The notes beneath the pieces were generated by a model. The model ran no database searches. It was given only the letters and a program-made list of their open reading frames with translations, and was not told where the DNA came from. A DNA stretch of 64,000 nt from Pseudoalteromonas shioyasakiensis (GTDB lineage Bacteria > Pseudomonadota > Gammaproteobacteria > Enterobacterales > Alteromonadaceae), in contig NZ_JAKEVM010000004.1 in NCBI RefSeq assembly GCF_022398475.1, positions 1 through 64,000 of the forward strand, read 5' to 3'. The position numbers and the translations under genes were made by a program. Positions within the stretch are counted from its first letter, which is position 1. Each line of letters begins with the position of its first letter. Shown in pieces: positions 25,134 to 33,056 of the stretch.

Positions 25134-25310
25134 AAATGTACCCGTAGGAATGGCTTTAGCCATGAATTATGTTTTTCAGCATTGCTGGTTCGGTTTTCTT
25201 GGTTCGGCAGTAAACTACCTCCTACAATGCTTTTACGAATTGAATTGCTGAGGATGGTTTCAAAAAACAATAACCGCACCGTTCGGCTAAAAACTGACAG
25301 CTGATGGCTG
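25134..25310. repeat. REPIN-containing repeat, copy 1
   Basis: This is the first of two long direct repeats. It contains a REP-like hairpin GTAGGAATGGCTTTAGCC (from 25144) and, in inverted orientation, a second one at 25203-25225 that reads GTAGGAGGTAGTTTACTGCC on the minus strand. Two inverted REPs close together form a REPIN. Copy 1 has an extra 14 bp that duplicates the TTGGTTCGG area, compared with copy 2. Confidence 0.75.
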
Positions 25311-25365
25311 AACTTTTAATTAACTCTAAATATAGAATTGAGTTGTAGGCTTTAGGCGCTAGGCT

Positions 25366-25536
25366 AAATGCACCCGTAGGAATGGCTTTAGCCATGAATT
25401 ATATTTTTCAGCATTGCTGGTTCGGCAGTAAACTACCTCCTACAATGCTTTTACGAATTAAATTGCTAAGGGTGGTTTCAAAACCCAACAACCGCACCGC
25501 TCTAGCTAAAAACTGACAGCTGATAGCTGATGGCTG
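25366..25536. repeat. REPIN-containing repeat, copy 2
   Basis: This is the second direct copy of the unit at 25134-25310. Its REP-like hairpin starts at 25376 (GTAGGAATGGCTTTAGCC) and the inverted partner lies at 25421-25443. It lacks the 14-bp insertion of copy 1 and has a few substitutions. Both copies end with a short CTGACAGCTGAT repeat. Confidence 0.75.
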
Positions 25537-25551
25537 GGGTTTTTCAGGCAT

Positions 25552-25577
25552 AAAAAAAACCCAGCAAATCTGCTGGG
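25552..25577 (-). terminator. Distal terminator of the tRNA-Leu tail array
   Basis: CCCAGCA pairs with TGCTGGG around AATC, followed by eight T on the minus strand. It is the third and last terminator downstream of tRNA-Leu and differs in stem sequence from the two closer ones. Confidence 0.85.
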
Positions 25578-25586
25578 GTCATAAAA

Positions 25587-25704
25587 GTGGTACCAGTAGG
25601 CGGACTTTTACTTATTCCAGTGTCACGCCCTGCGTGGCGCTCAAGTCCGCTAACTACTATTTTCAGGCATAAAAAAACCCTAACCAATTGGCTAGGGTTC
25701 AAAA
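25587..25704 (-). repeat. tRNA-Leu tail/terminator unit, copy 1
   Basis: This 118-bp unit contains a copy of the last 19 bases of the tRNA-Leu (AGTCCGCCTACTGGTACCA on the minus strand). An inverted stretch resembling the T-arm (GCGGACTTGAGCGCC) follows, and then a terminator stem. It is nearly identical to the adjacent unit at 25705-25823. Confidence 0.85.
25671..25699 (-). terminator. Middle terminator of the tRNA-Leu tail array
   Basis: AACCCTAGCC pairs with GGTTAGGGTT on the minus strand with a run of seven T. The stem is identical to that of the terminator next to the tRNA gene (25790-25818). Confidence 0.88.
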
Positions 25705-25823
25705 GTGATACCAGTAGGCGGACTTTTACTTATTCCAGTGTCACGCCCTGCGTGGCGCTCAAGTCCGCTAACTACTTTTTTTCAGGCATAAAAAAACCCT
25801 AACCAATTGGCTAGGGTTCAAAA
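25705..25823 (-). repeat. tRNA-Leu tail/terminator unit, copy 2
   Basis: The second 119-bp unit, nearly identical to 25587-25704. Its tRNA-like end reads TGGTATCA rather than TGGTACCA on the minus strand, so the CCA-equivalent is mutated. It directly adjoins the real tRNA-Leu 3' end. Confidence 0.85.
25790..25818 (-). terminator. tRNA-Leu proximal terminator
   Basis: On the minus strand, seven bases after the CCA end of tRNA-Leu, AACCCTAGCC pairs with GGTTAGGGTT, followed by a T run. This is the natural terminator of the tRNA transcript. Confidence 0.9.
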
Positions 25824-25824
25824 G

Positions 25825-25909
25825 TGGTACCAGTAGGCGGACTTGAACCGCCACGCCCGAAGGCAACGGATTTTGAATCCGTCATGTCTACCAATTCCAT
25901 CATACTGGC
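25825..25909 (-). tRNA. tRNA-Leu(CAA)
   Basis: An 85-nt class II tRNA with an encoded CCA end. The acceptor arm GCCAGTA pairs with TACTGGT (the first pair is G-U). The D-arm region is GGAATTGGTAGACA. The anticodon stem-loop is ACGGA-TTCAAAA-TCCGT with anticodon CAA, followed by a short variable arm and a T-arm GGCGG-TTCAAGT-CCGCC. The length and long variable region fit leucine. Its 3' end is repeated twice downstream. Confidence 0.95.
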
Positions 25910-26085
25910 TTCATTTTTCTTTAACCTTCTAAACACGAGAAGATAAAGAAAAACCACTTTAGAGCAAGAGCTTTTTTAATTGCTTTTGTCTCTATGCCAA
26001 GCATTATACAAAGAATGGGTAAGGCGGCAAGCGTTTTGTGCGGCGCCAGTGCTCAACCGCACAATAATTAAACAAGTTGTTAACT

Positions 26086-27738
26086 TTAGAGTTTTGGCAT
26101 CATTCGCGAAACAATCGCCTGACAATCGATATCATGACTCAGGCAGCCGTACTGACTAAACCCTGCACCACTAAAACGACTTTTTACAAACGCATCGGCA
26201 ATAAGTGACTCGCCAAATTGTAATAGTGTTGCTGCTTGCCAAAGTAGCGCGAGCTTCTCAATTATGCGCCGAGCATGCATTTCGAGGTTTGCAGTATCTG
26301 TGAGCATCTCTTTTAGTTCATCGAGTTTTATCGCAAAATCAGGGTGCAAACTGCGCGCTTTTTCAAGCTCATTAATAAGCACCTCAAGTGATTCTGGTTC
26401 ACGGCTAAACACGCGTAAAAGATCAAGGCATTGCACATTACCAGAGCCTTCCCAGATAGAGTTTACCGGTGCTTCTTTATAAAGTCGGCTGGTAATGTTG
26501 TCTTGAACATAACCCACACCACCAATACATTCCATAGCCTCATAAGTGTGCTGCACTGCCCGCTTACAGATCCAATATTTACCGATTGCTGTAGCACTGC
26601 GTATTAATGCCACCTCATTACTATTATCTTGTTTATCAAGGGCATGGGCAATACGCATTGAAATGGCGAGTGCAGCTTCGGCCTCGATAGCTAAATCAGC
26701 CAATACATTGAGCATGAGCGGCTGTTGATGCAAGTTTTTACCAAATACACTGCGCCCAGATGTATGCCAAATTGCTTCTTTTATTGCTTGTAACATCAGC
26801 GAGCTTGAACCCAACATGCAGTCATAACGGGTTAAAGCAACCATTTGAATAATAGTGGCAATGCCTCGCCCCGGCTCACCGAGTAACCAACCATGTGCAC
26901 CTCTAAATTCAATTTCAGAACTCGCATTTGATTGATTCCCCAATTTACTTTTTAAGCGCTGAATATACATGGCATTTTTCTCGCCAGTTTCGAGCCAGCG
27001 CGGCACTAAAAAGCAAGATAACTGATTGTCATCGGTATTAGCGAGTACCAAAAAGGCGTCGCTCATAGGCGCTGAGCAAAACCATTTGTGGCCGGTTAAA
27101 GCATATAATTGCCCTGCACCACTTTCATTGATGGCGTCTGCTTTGGTGGTGTTCGCCCGAACATCAGAGCCGCCTTGTTTTTCGGTCATCGCCATACCTA
27201 TGGTGACACCTTTTTTCTCTGTCCAAGGCTTATTGTCAGAATCGTAATGATTTGCCAGTATTTTAGGTAGCCACATAGCCGCTACATTTTCTTGACTCGC
27301 AATGGCAGGCACACTAGCAAACGTCATGGTTAATGGGCAGCCGGAGCCCGGATCAGCATGATTGTGCAGCACCGCCATTGCTGCTCTTACAACATGGCTA
27401 CCGGCTTTTTGTTGCTGCCAAGGCAATGCGCAGTGCCCTTGCTCTATAGCGTGCTGCATTAGCTGATGGTAACTTGGGTGATAGTCAACTTGGTCTATGC
27501 GTTCGCCAAAGCGGCTGTGAGTGGTTAATTCTGGTAAGTGTTTGTTTGCTAAGAATCCTGCTTGCAGTAATGCACCACCCACTTGCTCTCCAAAGGCCGT
27601 TAAATGCGCAGTTCCCCATTGCCCAGCAAAACGATTTTGCCAATATTGAAGTACCGTGTCGGCCTCATAGGCATTGTAGTTTTCAAGTGGTTTGGGTTGA
27701 TTAAATACCTGATGAGTTTCGCTTTGAGAAACGGCCAT
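26086..27738 (-). CDS. aidB: AidB-like acyl-CoA dehydrogenase
   Basis: A 550-residue flavoprotein of the acyl-CoA dehydrogenase superfamily with the AidB layout. It starts with an N-terminal HQVFNQPKPLENYN segment, has CPLTMTFASVP at about 134-144, MTEKQGGSDV at 184-193, GHKWFCSAPMSDAFLVLA at about 216-233 and a late EGSGNVQCLD segment. E. coli AidB is induced during the adaptive response to alkylation, binds FAD and DNA, and is thought to protect DNA. Length and motifs match AidB better than catabolic acyl-CoA dehydrogenases (about 380 residues). No ada/alk genes are nearby, so the alkylation link is by family only. Confidence 0.85.
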   Translation of the reverse strand: MAVSQSETHQVFNQPKPLENYNAYEADTVLQYWQNRFAGQWGTAHLTAFGEQVGGALLQAGFLANKHLPELTTHSRFGERIDQVDYHPSYHQLMQHAIEQGHCALPWQQQKAGSHVVRAAMAVLHNHADPGSGCPLTMTFASVPAIASQENVAAMWLPKILANHYDSDNKPWTEKKGVTIGMAMTEKQGGSDVRANTTKADAINESGAGQLYALTGHKWFCSAPMSDAFLVLANTDDNQLSCFLVPRWLETGEKNAMYIQRLKSKLGNQSNASSEIEFRGAHGWLLGEPGRGIATIIQMVALTRYDCMLGSSSLMLQAIKEAIWHTSGRSVFGKNLHQQPLMLNVLADLAIEAEAALAISMRIAHALDKQDNSNEVALIRSATAIGKYWICKRAVQHTYEAMECIGGVGYVQDNITSRLYKEAPVNSIWEGSGNVQCLDLLRVFSREPESLEVLINELEKARSLHPDFAIKLDELKEMLTDTANLEMHARRIIEKLALLWQAATLLQFGESLIADAFVKSRFSGAGFSQYGCLSHDIDCQAIVSRMMPKL

Positions 27739-27879
27739 AACTGTGTGCTCATTTTTTATTATTTTCTCAACTATAGCAGGTCAGACCTGTTTGTCGACTT
27801 GCTAAACAGCCGTTAAGTATTTCTTGTTTGCGAAGGACTTTGCTAAACTACTGCGCAATTTAATTGGACGAGATTGTTT

Positions 27880-28380
27880 ATGTCAGCTGAGTTTCCACGT
27901 GCCGGTTTCTGGCGCCGCTTTGCCTCTTTAATCTACGATACCTTGGTTATCATTGCCTTTGCGATGCTGACAACCGTACTGTATTTGTTAGCTGTTCAAG
28001 GGCTAATTTCTTTAGACTTACTAAGTATTGGTGACGCTGAAGATGTATCTGCTTTCATTCAAAATTCACCATTATTGTATGGCATTCGTAGTGTGTTATT
28101 GGTGATAGTGAGTGTTAGTTTCTTTAGCTATTTTTGGGCTAAGAGCGGTCAAACTATTGGTATGCGTGCATGGCGTTTAAAGGTGCAAACTCTCGATGGT
28201 CATTTAATTAGCTGGCATCAAGGCGCACTTAGAGCCATTACAGCACTATTAGGTTTAGGTAACTTAGTGGTGTTGGTCGATTTTAAAAATAAGCGTGCCT
28301 TGCAAGATTACATCGCAAAAACTGAAGTGATCACCCTCACCAAAGAAGAAAATAAACGTATTTATCGCTCACTTGATTAA
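27880..28380 (+). CDS. RDD family membrane protein
   Basis: A 166-residue protein from the ATG at 27880; a TTG at 27874 would add two residues. The RDD-type first helix reads FWRRFASLIYDTLVI (R/D motif), hydrophobic segments lie at about 18-40 and 68-88, and a conserved GQTIGMRAWRLKVQ stretch at about 92-106 is typical of the family. The family role is mostly unknown; some members affect Na+/H+ exchange. It is convergent with lptG across a strong terminator. Confidence 0.82.
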   Translation: MSAEFPRAGFWRRFASLIYDTLVIIAFAMLTTVLYLLAVQGLISLDLLSIGDAEDVSAFIQNSPLLYGIRSVLLVIVSVSFFSYFWAKSGQTIGMRAWRLKVQTLDGHLISWHQGALRAITALLGLGNLVVLVDFKNKRALQDYIAKTEVITLTKEENKRIYRSLD

Positions 28381-28390
28381 GCAATACAGC

Positions 28391-28434
28391 AAGCACAAAA
28401 AAAGCGTGGCTGAACCCACGCTTTTTTTGTGCTT
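28391..28434. terminator. Bidirectional terminator between RDD gene and lptG
   Basis: A 19-bp perfect stem, AAGCACAAAAAAAGCGTGG with its complement, around a six-base loop. The internal A7/T7 tracts give T runs on both strands, so it serves both convergent transcripts. Confidence 0.92.
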
Positions 28435-28446
28435 TTTAAACGACTA

Positions 28447-29514
28447 TCAAACTCGTTTATTCAATAGATAAGTAGCAAAACCAATAAACAGTAGGCTTGG
28501 TAATACGGCACCAACCACAGCTGGAATTTGGTAAACCATCACCACAGGACCAAATATCTCATTGGTTAAGTGGAAAGTAATACCGGTTATAACACCCATG
28601 ATGATACGTGCGCCCATGGTTACTGTGCGAAGCGGGCCGAATATAAACGATAAAGCAACTAACAACATAACGGCGATAGATACTGGCTGCATGATCTTAC
28701 GCCATAGCGCTAGCTCATAAGTGCTGGTGTCTTGCTCATTTTGCTGCAAATAACCTAAATATGACCAAAGCCCAGTAAACGACAGCGCTTCGGGCTTAAC
28801 CGACACCACTCCTAATTTTTCGGCGGTCAGCTGCGAGTCGTAAAACTCTTCTTTATGCTGCTCAGTATTGATCTGCTCTGGCGTGATCATTACTTTATTT
28901 ACATCACGAAGTAACCAACCATCTTTACGGTTTATTGCCTCTTCTGCCTTGGTAATTTGAGTAAGTTGTAACGATTTATCAAAGTGATACATATGCACGC
29001 CACGTAAAGTGCCTTGCTGATCGACATCTTCAATATTAATGAAGTTGCTACCATCTTTCGCCCACACACCTTGCTTAGCATTAAATACATCACCACCATA
29101 AATCGCTTGGTTACGTATTTCTTTTGCTTTGAGCTGTGCTTCTGGGGCACCCCATTCACCTAGCGCCATCATACAAATCGCCATAAACATCGCGGTTTTC
29201 ATGACTGATGCAATAATTTGCAGGCGTGACATACCCGCCGCTTGCATAACGACTAGCTCACTGTTTGAGGCCAATGCACCTAAACCTGTTAAGCCACCAA
29301 TCAAGGCAGCCATTGGGAAAAAGATAACTAAATCACCCGGCATGCTATACAGGGTGTAAATCAGCGCAGTTGCAATATCATAGCTACCACGGCCAACTGA
29401 TTTTAACTGCTCAATAAACTTAATGAGGGTACTAATACCTACCAGCACCATTAATGCAAAACCGGTGGTTTGAATTATGCTGCGACCTAAATACCAGTCG
29501 AGTGTTTTCATCAT
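28447..29514 (-). CDS. lptG: LPS export permease LptG
   Basis: A 355-residue inner-membrane permease of the YjgP/YjgQ family with N-terminal (about 15-130) and C-terminal (about 270-350) membrane blocks and a central periplasmic beta-jellyroll domain. With LptF and the LptB ATPase it extracts lipopolysaccharide from the inner membrane and passes it to LptC-LptA. The start overlaps the lptF stop codon as ATGA, so translation is coupled. It is called LptG because it is the second gene of the pair and begins MKTLDWYLGR, as LptG proteins do. Confidence 0.95.
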   Translation of the reverse strand: MMKTLDWYLGRSIIQTTGFALMVLVGISTLIKFIEQLKSVGRGSYDIATALIYTLYSMPGDLVIFFPMAALIGGLTGLGALASNSELVVMQAAGMSRLQIIASVMKTAMFMAICMMALGEWGAPEAQLKAKEIRNQAIYGGDVFNAKQGVWAKDGSNFINIEDVDQQGTLRGVHMYHFDKSLQLTQITKAEEAINRKDGWLLRDVNKVMITPEQINTEQHKEEFYDSQLTAEKLGVVSVKPEALSFTGLWSYLGYLQQNEQDTSTYELALWRKIMQPVSIAVMLLVALSFIFGPLRTVTMGARIIMGVITGITFHLTNEIFGPVVMVYQIPAVVGAVLPSLLFIGFATYLLNKRV

Positions 29515-30623
29515 GCGCTTAACTCCCGCTTAGTCACAACTGCCTTTAACCATGCGCCGAGCGGACGACCTTTAATAATCAAGAAACCACCAATAAACAA
29601 GGCTGATAAATGGATCCACCACAAACCAATTGAAGGCGGAATTTTACCATCTTCAACAGCAAACTTAGCTGCATTCAATAAAATGAAGTACCCTAAATAC
29701 AAGCTGATTGCAGGCACTAATTTAGCGAATTTACCTTGGCGCGGATTCACCACACTCAAAGGCACTGCGAGTAAAGTTAATAATGGAATTGAAAGCGGAA
29801 TAGCTAAACGCCACTGCCACTGCGCAATTGCTTCAGAGGTTTTCATTTTGAATAAATCAAGTGTTGGAATAGCTTCTAACTTACGACGCTGGTGCTCAAT
29901 TTCTTGATCTTGAATTTGTACACTGTAACCATCGAACTCTGTTAGGTTTAACGCAGCAGACTCGCCATCTGTTTCGTAGCGCTTACCGTCATTAAGAACA
30001 AGTTGCTGCTCACCGTTATCTTGCTCAATCACCACACCACGCTCTGCATATACTAAACGGGCTAAGTCACCTTTTTCACGGTCAGGAAGCTGTGCAACAA
30101 ATACCTTGTGAAGCTCTTTACCGCTATTTTCGATGTTGTGAATAAAAACCACCGCTTTTTCGTTTCCAGTTTGCTGAAAACGCCCAGCACGAAGTGCCGA
30201 TAAGCCAGCATCGGCTTTCGCTTGTTCTTTTAATTGATATTCTTGCTCACTGGCCCATGGCGCAACATAAAGAGTAAGCGCACCGGCTAAAATAGCCATC
30301 GCAGTACTTGAGATAAGCGTGACACGAACCACATACCACTCACTGACACCACAGGCTTTGAAAACAGTCATTTCGCTGTCTGCATAAATGCGACTGTATG
30401 CCAAAATAATCCCTAAGAAGATACTCAAAGGTAAGATAAGTGAAGCAAGTTGAGGAAGTTTTAGTGCAATCATCGAGAGCACAAGTTTAGCTGGAAGACC
30501 CCCTTCAGAGGCGTCTCCTAAAATAACAACAAACTTTTGAGACACAAAAATAGTCATCAAAGTTAAAAATACGGCGACCTGCGACTTGAAGACTTCAGTG
30601 GTCAAATAACGAAAAATTAGCAA
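29511..30623 (-). CDS. lptF: LPS export permease LptF
   Basis: A 370-residue partner of LptG with the same layout. The N-terminal segment IFRYLTTEVFKSQ resembles LptF. Membrane helices lie at about 15-110, the periplasmic domain at about 125-265 and the last helices at about 270-360. The start codon is TTG, preceded by AGGGG at good spacing. It heads the lptFG operon and is divergent from pepA, as in E. coli. Confidence 0.95.
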   Translation of the reverse strand: MLIFRYLTTEVFKSQVAVFLTLMTIFVSQKFVVILGDASEGGLPAKLVLSMIALKLPQLASLILPLSIFLGIILAYSRIYADSEMTVFKACGVSEWYVVRVTLISSTAMAILAGALTLYVAPWASEQEYQLKEQAKADAGLSALRAGRFQQTGNEKAVVFIHNIENSGKELHKVFVAQLPDREKGDLARLVYAERGVVIEQDNGEQQLVLNDGKRYETDGESAALNLTEFDGYSVQIQDQEIEHQRRKLEAIPTLDLFKMKTSEAIAQWQWRLAIPLSIPLLTLLAVPLSVVNPRQGKFAKLVPAISLYLGYFILLNAAKFAVEDGKIPPSIGLWWIHLSALFIGGFLIIKGRPLGAWLKAVVTKRELSA

Positions 30624-30945
30624 TGCTCGCCCCTGTTAAACATCGAGTTTCACTGGAATAGTAAGGAATTTTGAGTAAACTAGTTATTTTACTCACTTTA
30701 TTATATGCCATCAAAGTTAAATATCATACCTAGCAAGAACATATAATCTTGCATAAATGGTGCAGATGGCGTCTATTATGTGATATTGATATTCACATTA
30801 AGATAAAGTTCAAAAACACATAAATAGAGTCATAGTTTATGTACTAAGATTAGTGCTATTAAACTAAAAAATGTAAGAAAGGACTCGAAAAAGAATTTCT
30901 TACCCTTATAAACTAAGGTTATACGACTCAATATCAGGAGTAACA
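30624..30945. other. Divergent lptF/pepA regulatory interval with leader hairpins
   Basis: This 322-bp gap between divergent genes must hold both promoters. It contains several small inverted repeats: GAGTAAA/TTTACTC (30673-30694), GCAAGA/TCTTGC (30733-30752), GTAAGAAA/TTTCTTAC (30873-30903) and CCTTA/TAAGG (30904-30918). The last two are back to back just before the pepA ribosome-binding site AGGAG and would fold in the pepA leader RNA. Confidence 0.6.
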
Positions 30946-32460
30946 ATGGAATTTAGCGTAAAAAGTGGTAGTCCAGAAAAGCAACGTAGCGCATGTATTG
31001 TAGTAGGCGTTTATGAGCCACGTCGTTTATCCCCCATTGGTGAACAATTAGATAAAATCAGTGACGGTTATATCTCAAACTTACTGCGTCGCGGTGACCT
31101 TGAAGGTAAACCAGGCCAAGTATTGCTATTGCATCATGTACCTAATGTACTGAGCGAGCGTGTACTACTAGTAGGTTGTGGTAAAGAGCGTGAGCTTGAT
31201 GACAAACAATATAAACAAATCATCTCAAAAACGATTAACACGCTAAACGAAACCGGTTCGATGGAAGCGGTATGCTTTTTAACTGAGCAACACGTTAAAA
31301 GCCGTGACACTTATTGGAAAGTACGCCAAGCAGTTGAAACAACTCAAGACTGCTTGTATACCTTCAATCAACTGAAAAGCAAAAAGAGCGACCCACGTCG
31401 CCCACTACGTAAAATTGTTTTCAACGTACCAACGCGTCGCGAGTTAACCATTGGCGAAAGTGCAATTGAGCATGGCTTAGCCATCGCTGCAGGTAGCAAG
31501 TTATGTAAAGATGTTGCCAACATGCCGCCAAATATCTGTAACCCTGCTTATTTAGGTGAGCAAGCACAAGAAATTGCTGATAACTTCGATAATGTAAGCG
31601 TTGATATTATTGGCGAAGAAAAAATGGCAGAACTGGGCATGAATTCATACCTAGCAGTTGGCCGTGGTAGTGCTAATGAATCGGTTATGTCAGTGATCAA
31701 CTATCAAGGTGGCGACAAAGACCAAGCGCCAATCGTGTTAGTGGGTAAAGGCTTAACCTTTGACTCAGGTGGTATTTCGATCAAACCAGGCGAAGCCATG
31801 GATGAAATGAAATACGACATGGGTGGTGCAGCAGGTGTTATTGGTACTATGCGCGCTTTAGTGCAAATGCAATTACCAATTAACGTTGTCGGTGTTTTAG
31901 CGGGTTGTGAAAACATGCCAGGCTCAAACGCTTATCGCCCGGGTGATATCTTAACCACTATGTCGGGGCAAACAGTTGAAGTGTTAAATACAGACGCTGA
32001 AGGCCGTTTAGTACTGTGTGATGCACTCACTTATGTTGAGCGCTTTGAACCTGATACCGTTGTCGACGTAGCAACACTGACAGGTGCGTGTATTATCGCG
32101 CTGGGTTCACATGCCACAGGTTTACTATCAAACCACAACCCACTGGCCCATGACCTACTAAAAGCGTCTGAGCAAAGTGGCGACCGCGCATGGCAGTTAC
32201 CTTTATGGGATGACTATCAAGAGCAACTTGAAAGCCCATTCGCTGATTTCACCAACTTAGGTGGCCGTGCCGCAGGCACCATTACAGCTGCATGCTTCTT
32301 ATCTAAATTCACCAAAAAATATAACTGGGCGCATTTGGATATCGCAGGTACGGCATGGCGCAGCGGCGGTAAAAACAAAGGTGCAACCGGTCGTCCGGTA
32401 CCTATGTTGACTCAGTATTTACTAAACCGCGCAGGCGTGAGTGAAGCAAGTCACGATTAA
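30946..32460 (+). CDS. pepA: Leucyl aminopeptidase PepA
   Basis: A 504-residue M17 cytosol aminopeptidase. The family signature NTDAEGRL is at 348-355. The expected metal and catalytic residues are K268, D273, D291, D350, E352 and R354. It removes N-terminal residues from peptides as a hexamer; in E. coli the same protein also binds DNA in carAB regulation and Xer recombination. The ATG at 30946 has AGGAG upstream. It is followed by a terminator and then holC and valS, the usual gammaproteobacterial order. Confidence 0.97.
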   Translation: MEFSVKSGSPEKQRSACIVVGVYEPRRLSPIGEQLDKISDGYISNLLRRGDLEGKPGQVLLLHHVPNVLSERVLLVGCGKERELDDKQYKQIISKTINTLNETGSMEAVCFLTEQHVKSRDTYWKVRQAVETTQDCLYTFNQLKSKKSDPRRPLRKIVFNVPTRRELTIGESAIEHGLAIAAGSKLCKDVANMPPNICNPAYLGEQAQEIADNFDNVSVDIIGEEKMAELGMNSYLAVGRGSANESVMSVINYQGGDKDQAPIVLVGKGLTFDSGGISIKPGEAMDEMKYDMGGAAGVIGTMRALVQMQLPINVVGVLAGCENMPGSNAYRPGDILTTMSGQTVEVLNTDAEGRLVLCDALTYVERFEPDTVVDVATLTGACIIALGSHATGLLSNHNPLAHDLLKASEQSGDRAWQLPLWDDYQEQLESPFADFTNLGGRAAGTITAACFLSKFTKKYNWAHLDIAGTAWRSGGKNKGATGRPVPMLTQYLLNRAGVSEASHD

Positions 32461-32489
32461 GCCTTATCGCAAGCTTAAAACTATCCCTA

Positions 32490-32515
32490 AATAAGGCGCC
32501 AAATGGCGCCTTATT
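32490..32515 (+). terminator. pepA terminator
   Basis: AATAAGGCGCC pairs perfectly with GGCGCCTTATT around an AAAT loop. It separates pepA from holC-valS; the T tract is short, so some read-through is possible. Confidence 0.82.
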
Positions 32516-32586
32516 AATTGAAGCAATTCGCGTTCTATGTCAAAATCCCTGCTTTGATCTGTGTATCTGTGGGGACGAAAGTCACT

Positions 32587-33033
32587 ATGAATATGAACGC
32601 ACAATTTTACGTTCTAAAACAAGATGATAGTGCCCACCAAACGGCTGGCGCTGTTTTCGATCTGGCAGCTAAAATTGCTGCGGATCAGTATCGTCTAGGT
32701 CATCGCGTATTTATTTACGCTGATAACACCGACACGGCCCACACAATCGACGACATCATTTGGTCATTTGAACCAGATAGTTTTGTACCTCACAACTTAC
32801 AAGGTGAAGGCCCTAAAGGTGGCGCTCCGGTTGAAATTGGTATGACTCCACCTGTCGGCAACAGAAAAATATTAATCAACTTAGCTGAACACCTACCGGA
32901 TTTTATTCGCCGTTTTCAGCAGGTTTATGATTTCGTACCCGTTGAGCCAAATGCTAAGCAAGCCGCCCGTGAGCGGTTTAAAAAGCTTCGCCAACTGGGC
33001 GCCCATATTGCAACGCAAGAAATTGACATTTAA
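32587..33033 (+). CDS. holC: DNA polymerase III chi subunit
   Basis: A 148-residue protein from the ATG at 32587, matching the usual HolC length; an in-frame upstream start at 32518 lies next to the pepA terminator and is unlikely. Family landmarks are [29 protein letters not shown] at about 58-78, [11 protein letters not shown] and the terminal [11 protein letters not shown]. Chi links the clamp loader (with psi) to single-stranded-DNA-binding protein at the replication fork. It lies 23 bp before valS, so the two are probably cotranscribed. Confidence 0.95.
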   Translation: MNMNAQFYVLKQDDSAHQTAGAVFDLAAKIAADQYRLGHRVFIYADNTDTAHTIDDIIWSFEPDSFVPHNLQGEGPKGGAPVEIGMTPPVGNRKILINLAEHLPDFIRRFQQVYDFVPVEPNAKQAARERFKKLRQLGAHIATQEIDI

Positions 33034-33056
33034 GCATTTATTTAAGGTTCTGTGTA

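Larger units (their letters stand above)
24813..25824. other. 1-kb gene-free, repeat-dense interval
   Basis: No credible gene lies between the GGDEF/EAL start and the tRNA-Leu 3' end. The first 260 bp are plain AT-rich sequence that should hold the GGDEF/EAL promoter. Then come a heptamer tandem array, two long imperfect direct repeats (25134-25310 and 25366-25536) each carrying a REPIN-like inverted REP pair, and two 118-bp tRNA-tail/terminator units. Short frames crossing these repeats are not genes. Confidence 0.8.

Noticed and set aside
25587-25802. A 71-codon open frame on the plus strand across the tRNA-tail units
   Set aside because: It is read antisense through two near-identical non-coding repeats and their terminators, and it has no ribosome-binding site or conserved character.
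26038-26062. GTGCGG/CCGCAC inverted repeat after the AidB-like gene as a terminator
   Set aside because: The loop is 13 bases and there is no T tract on the minus strand, so it does not qualify as an intrinsic terminator.
30779-30797. A CRP-like site, TGTGA and TCACA, upstream of pepA
   Set aside because: The half-sites are 9 bases apart instead of 6, so it would not fit the CRP dimer.
32518-32586. N-terminal extension of HolC
   Set aside because: It would start within a few bases of the pepA terminator and add 23 residues that HolC proteins lack.
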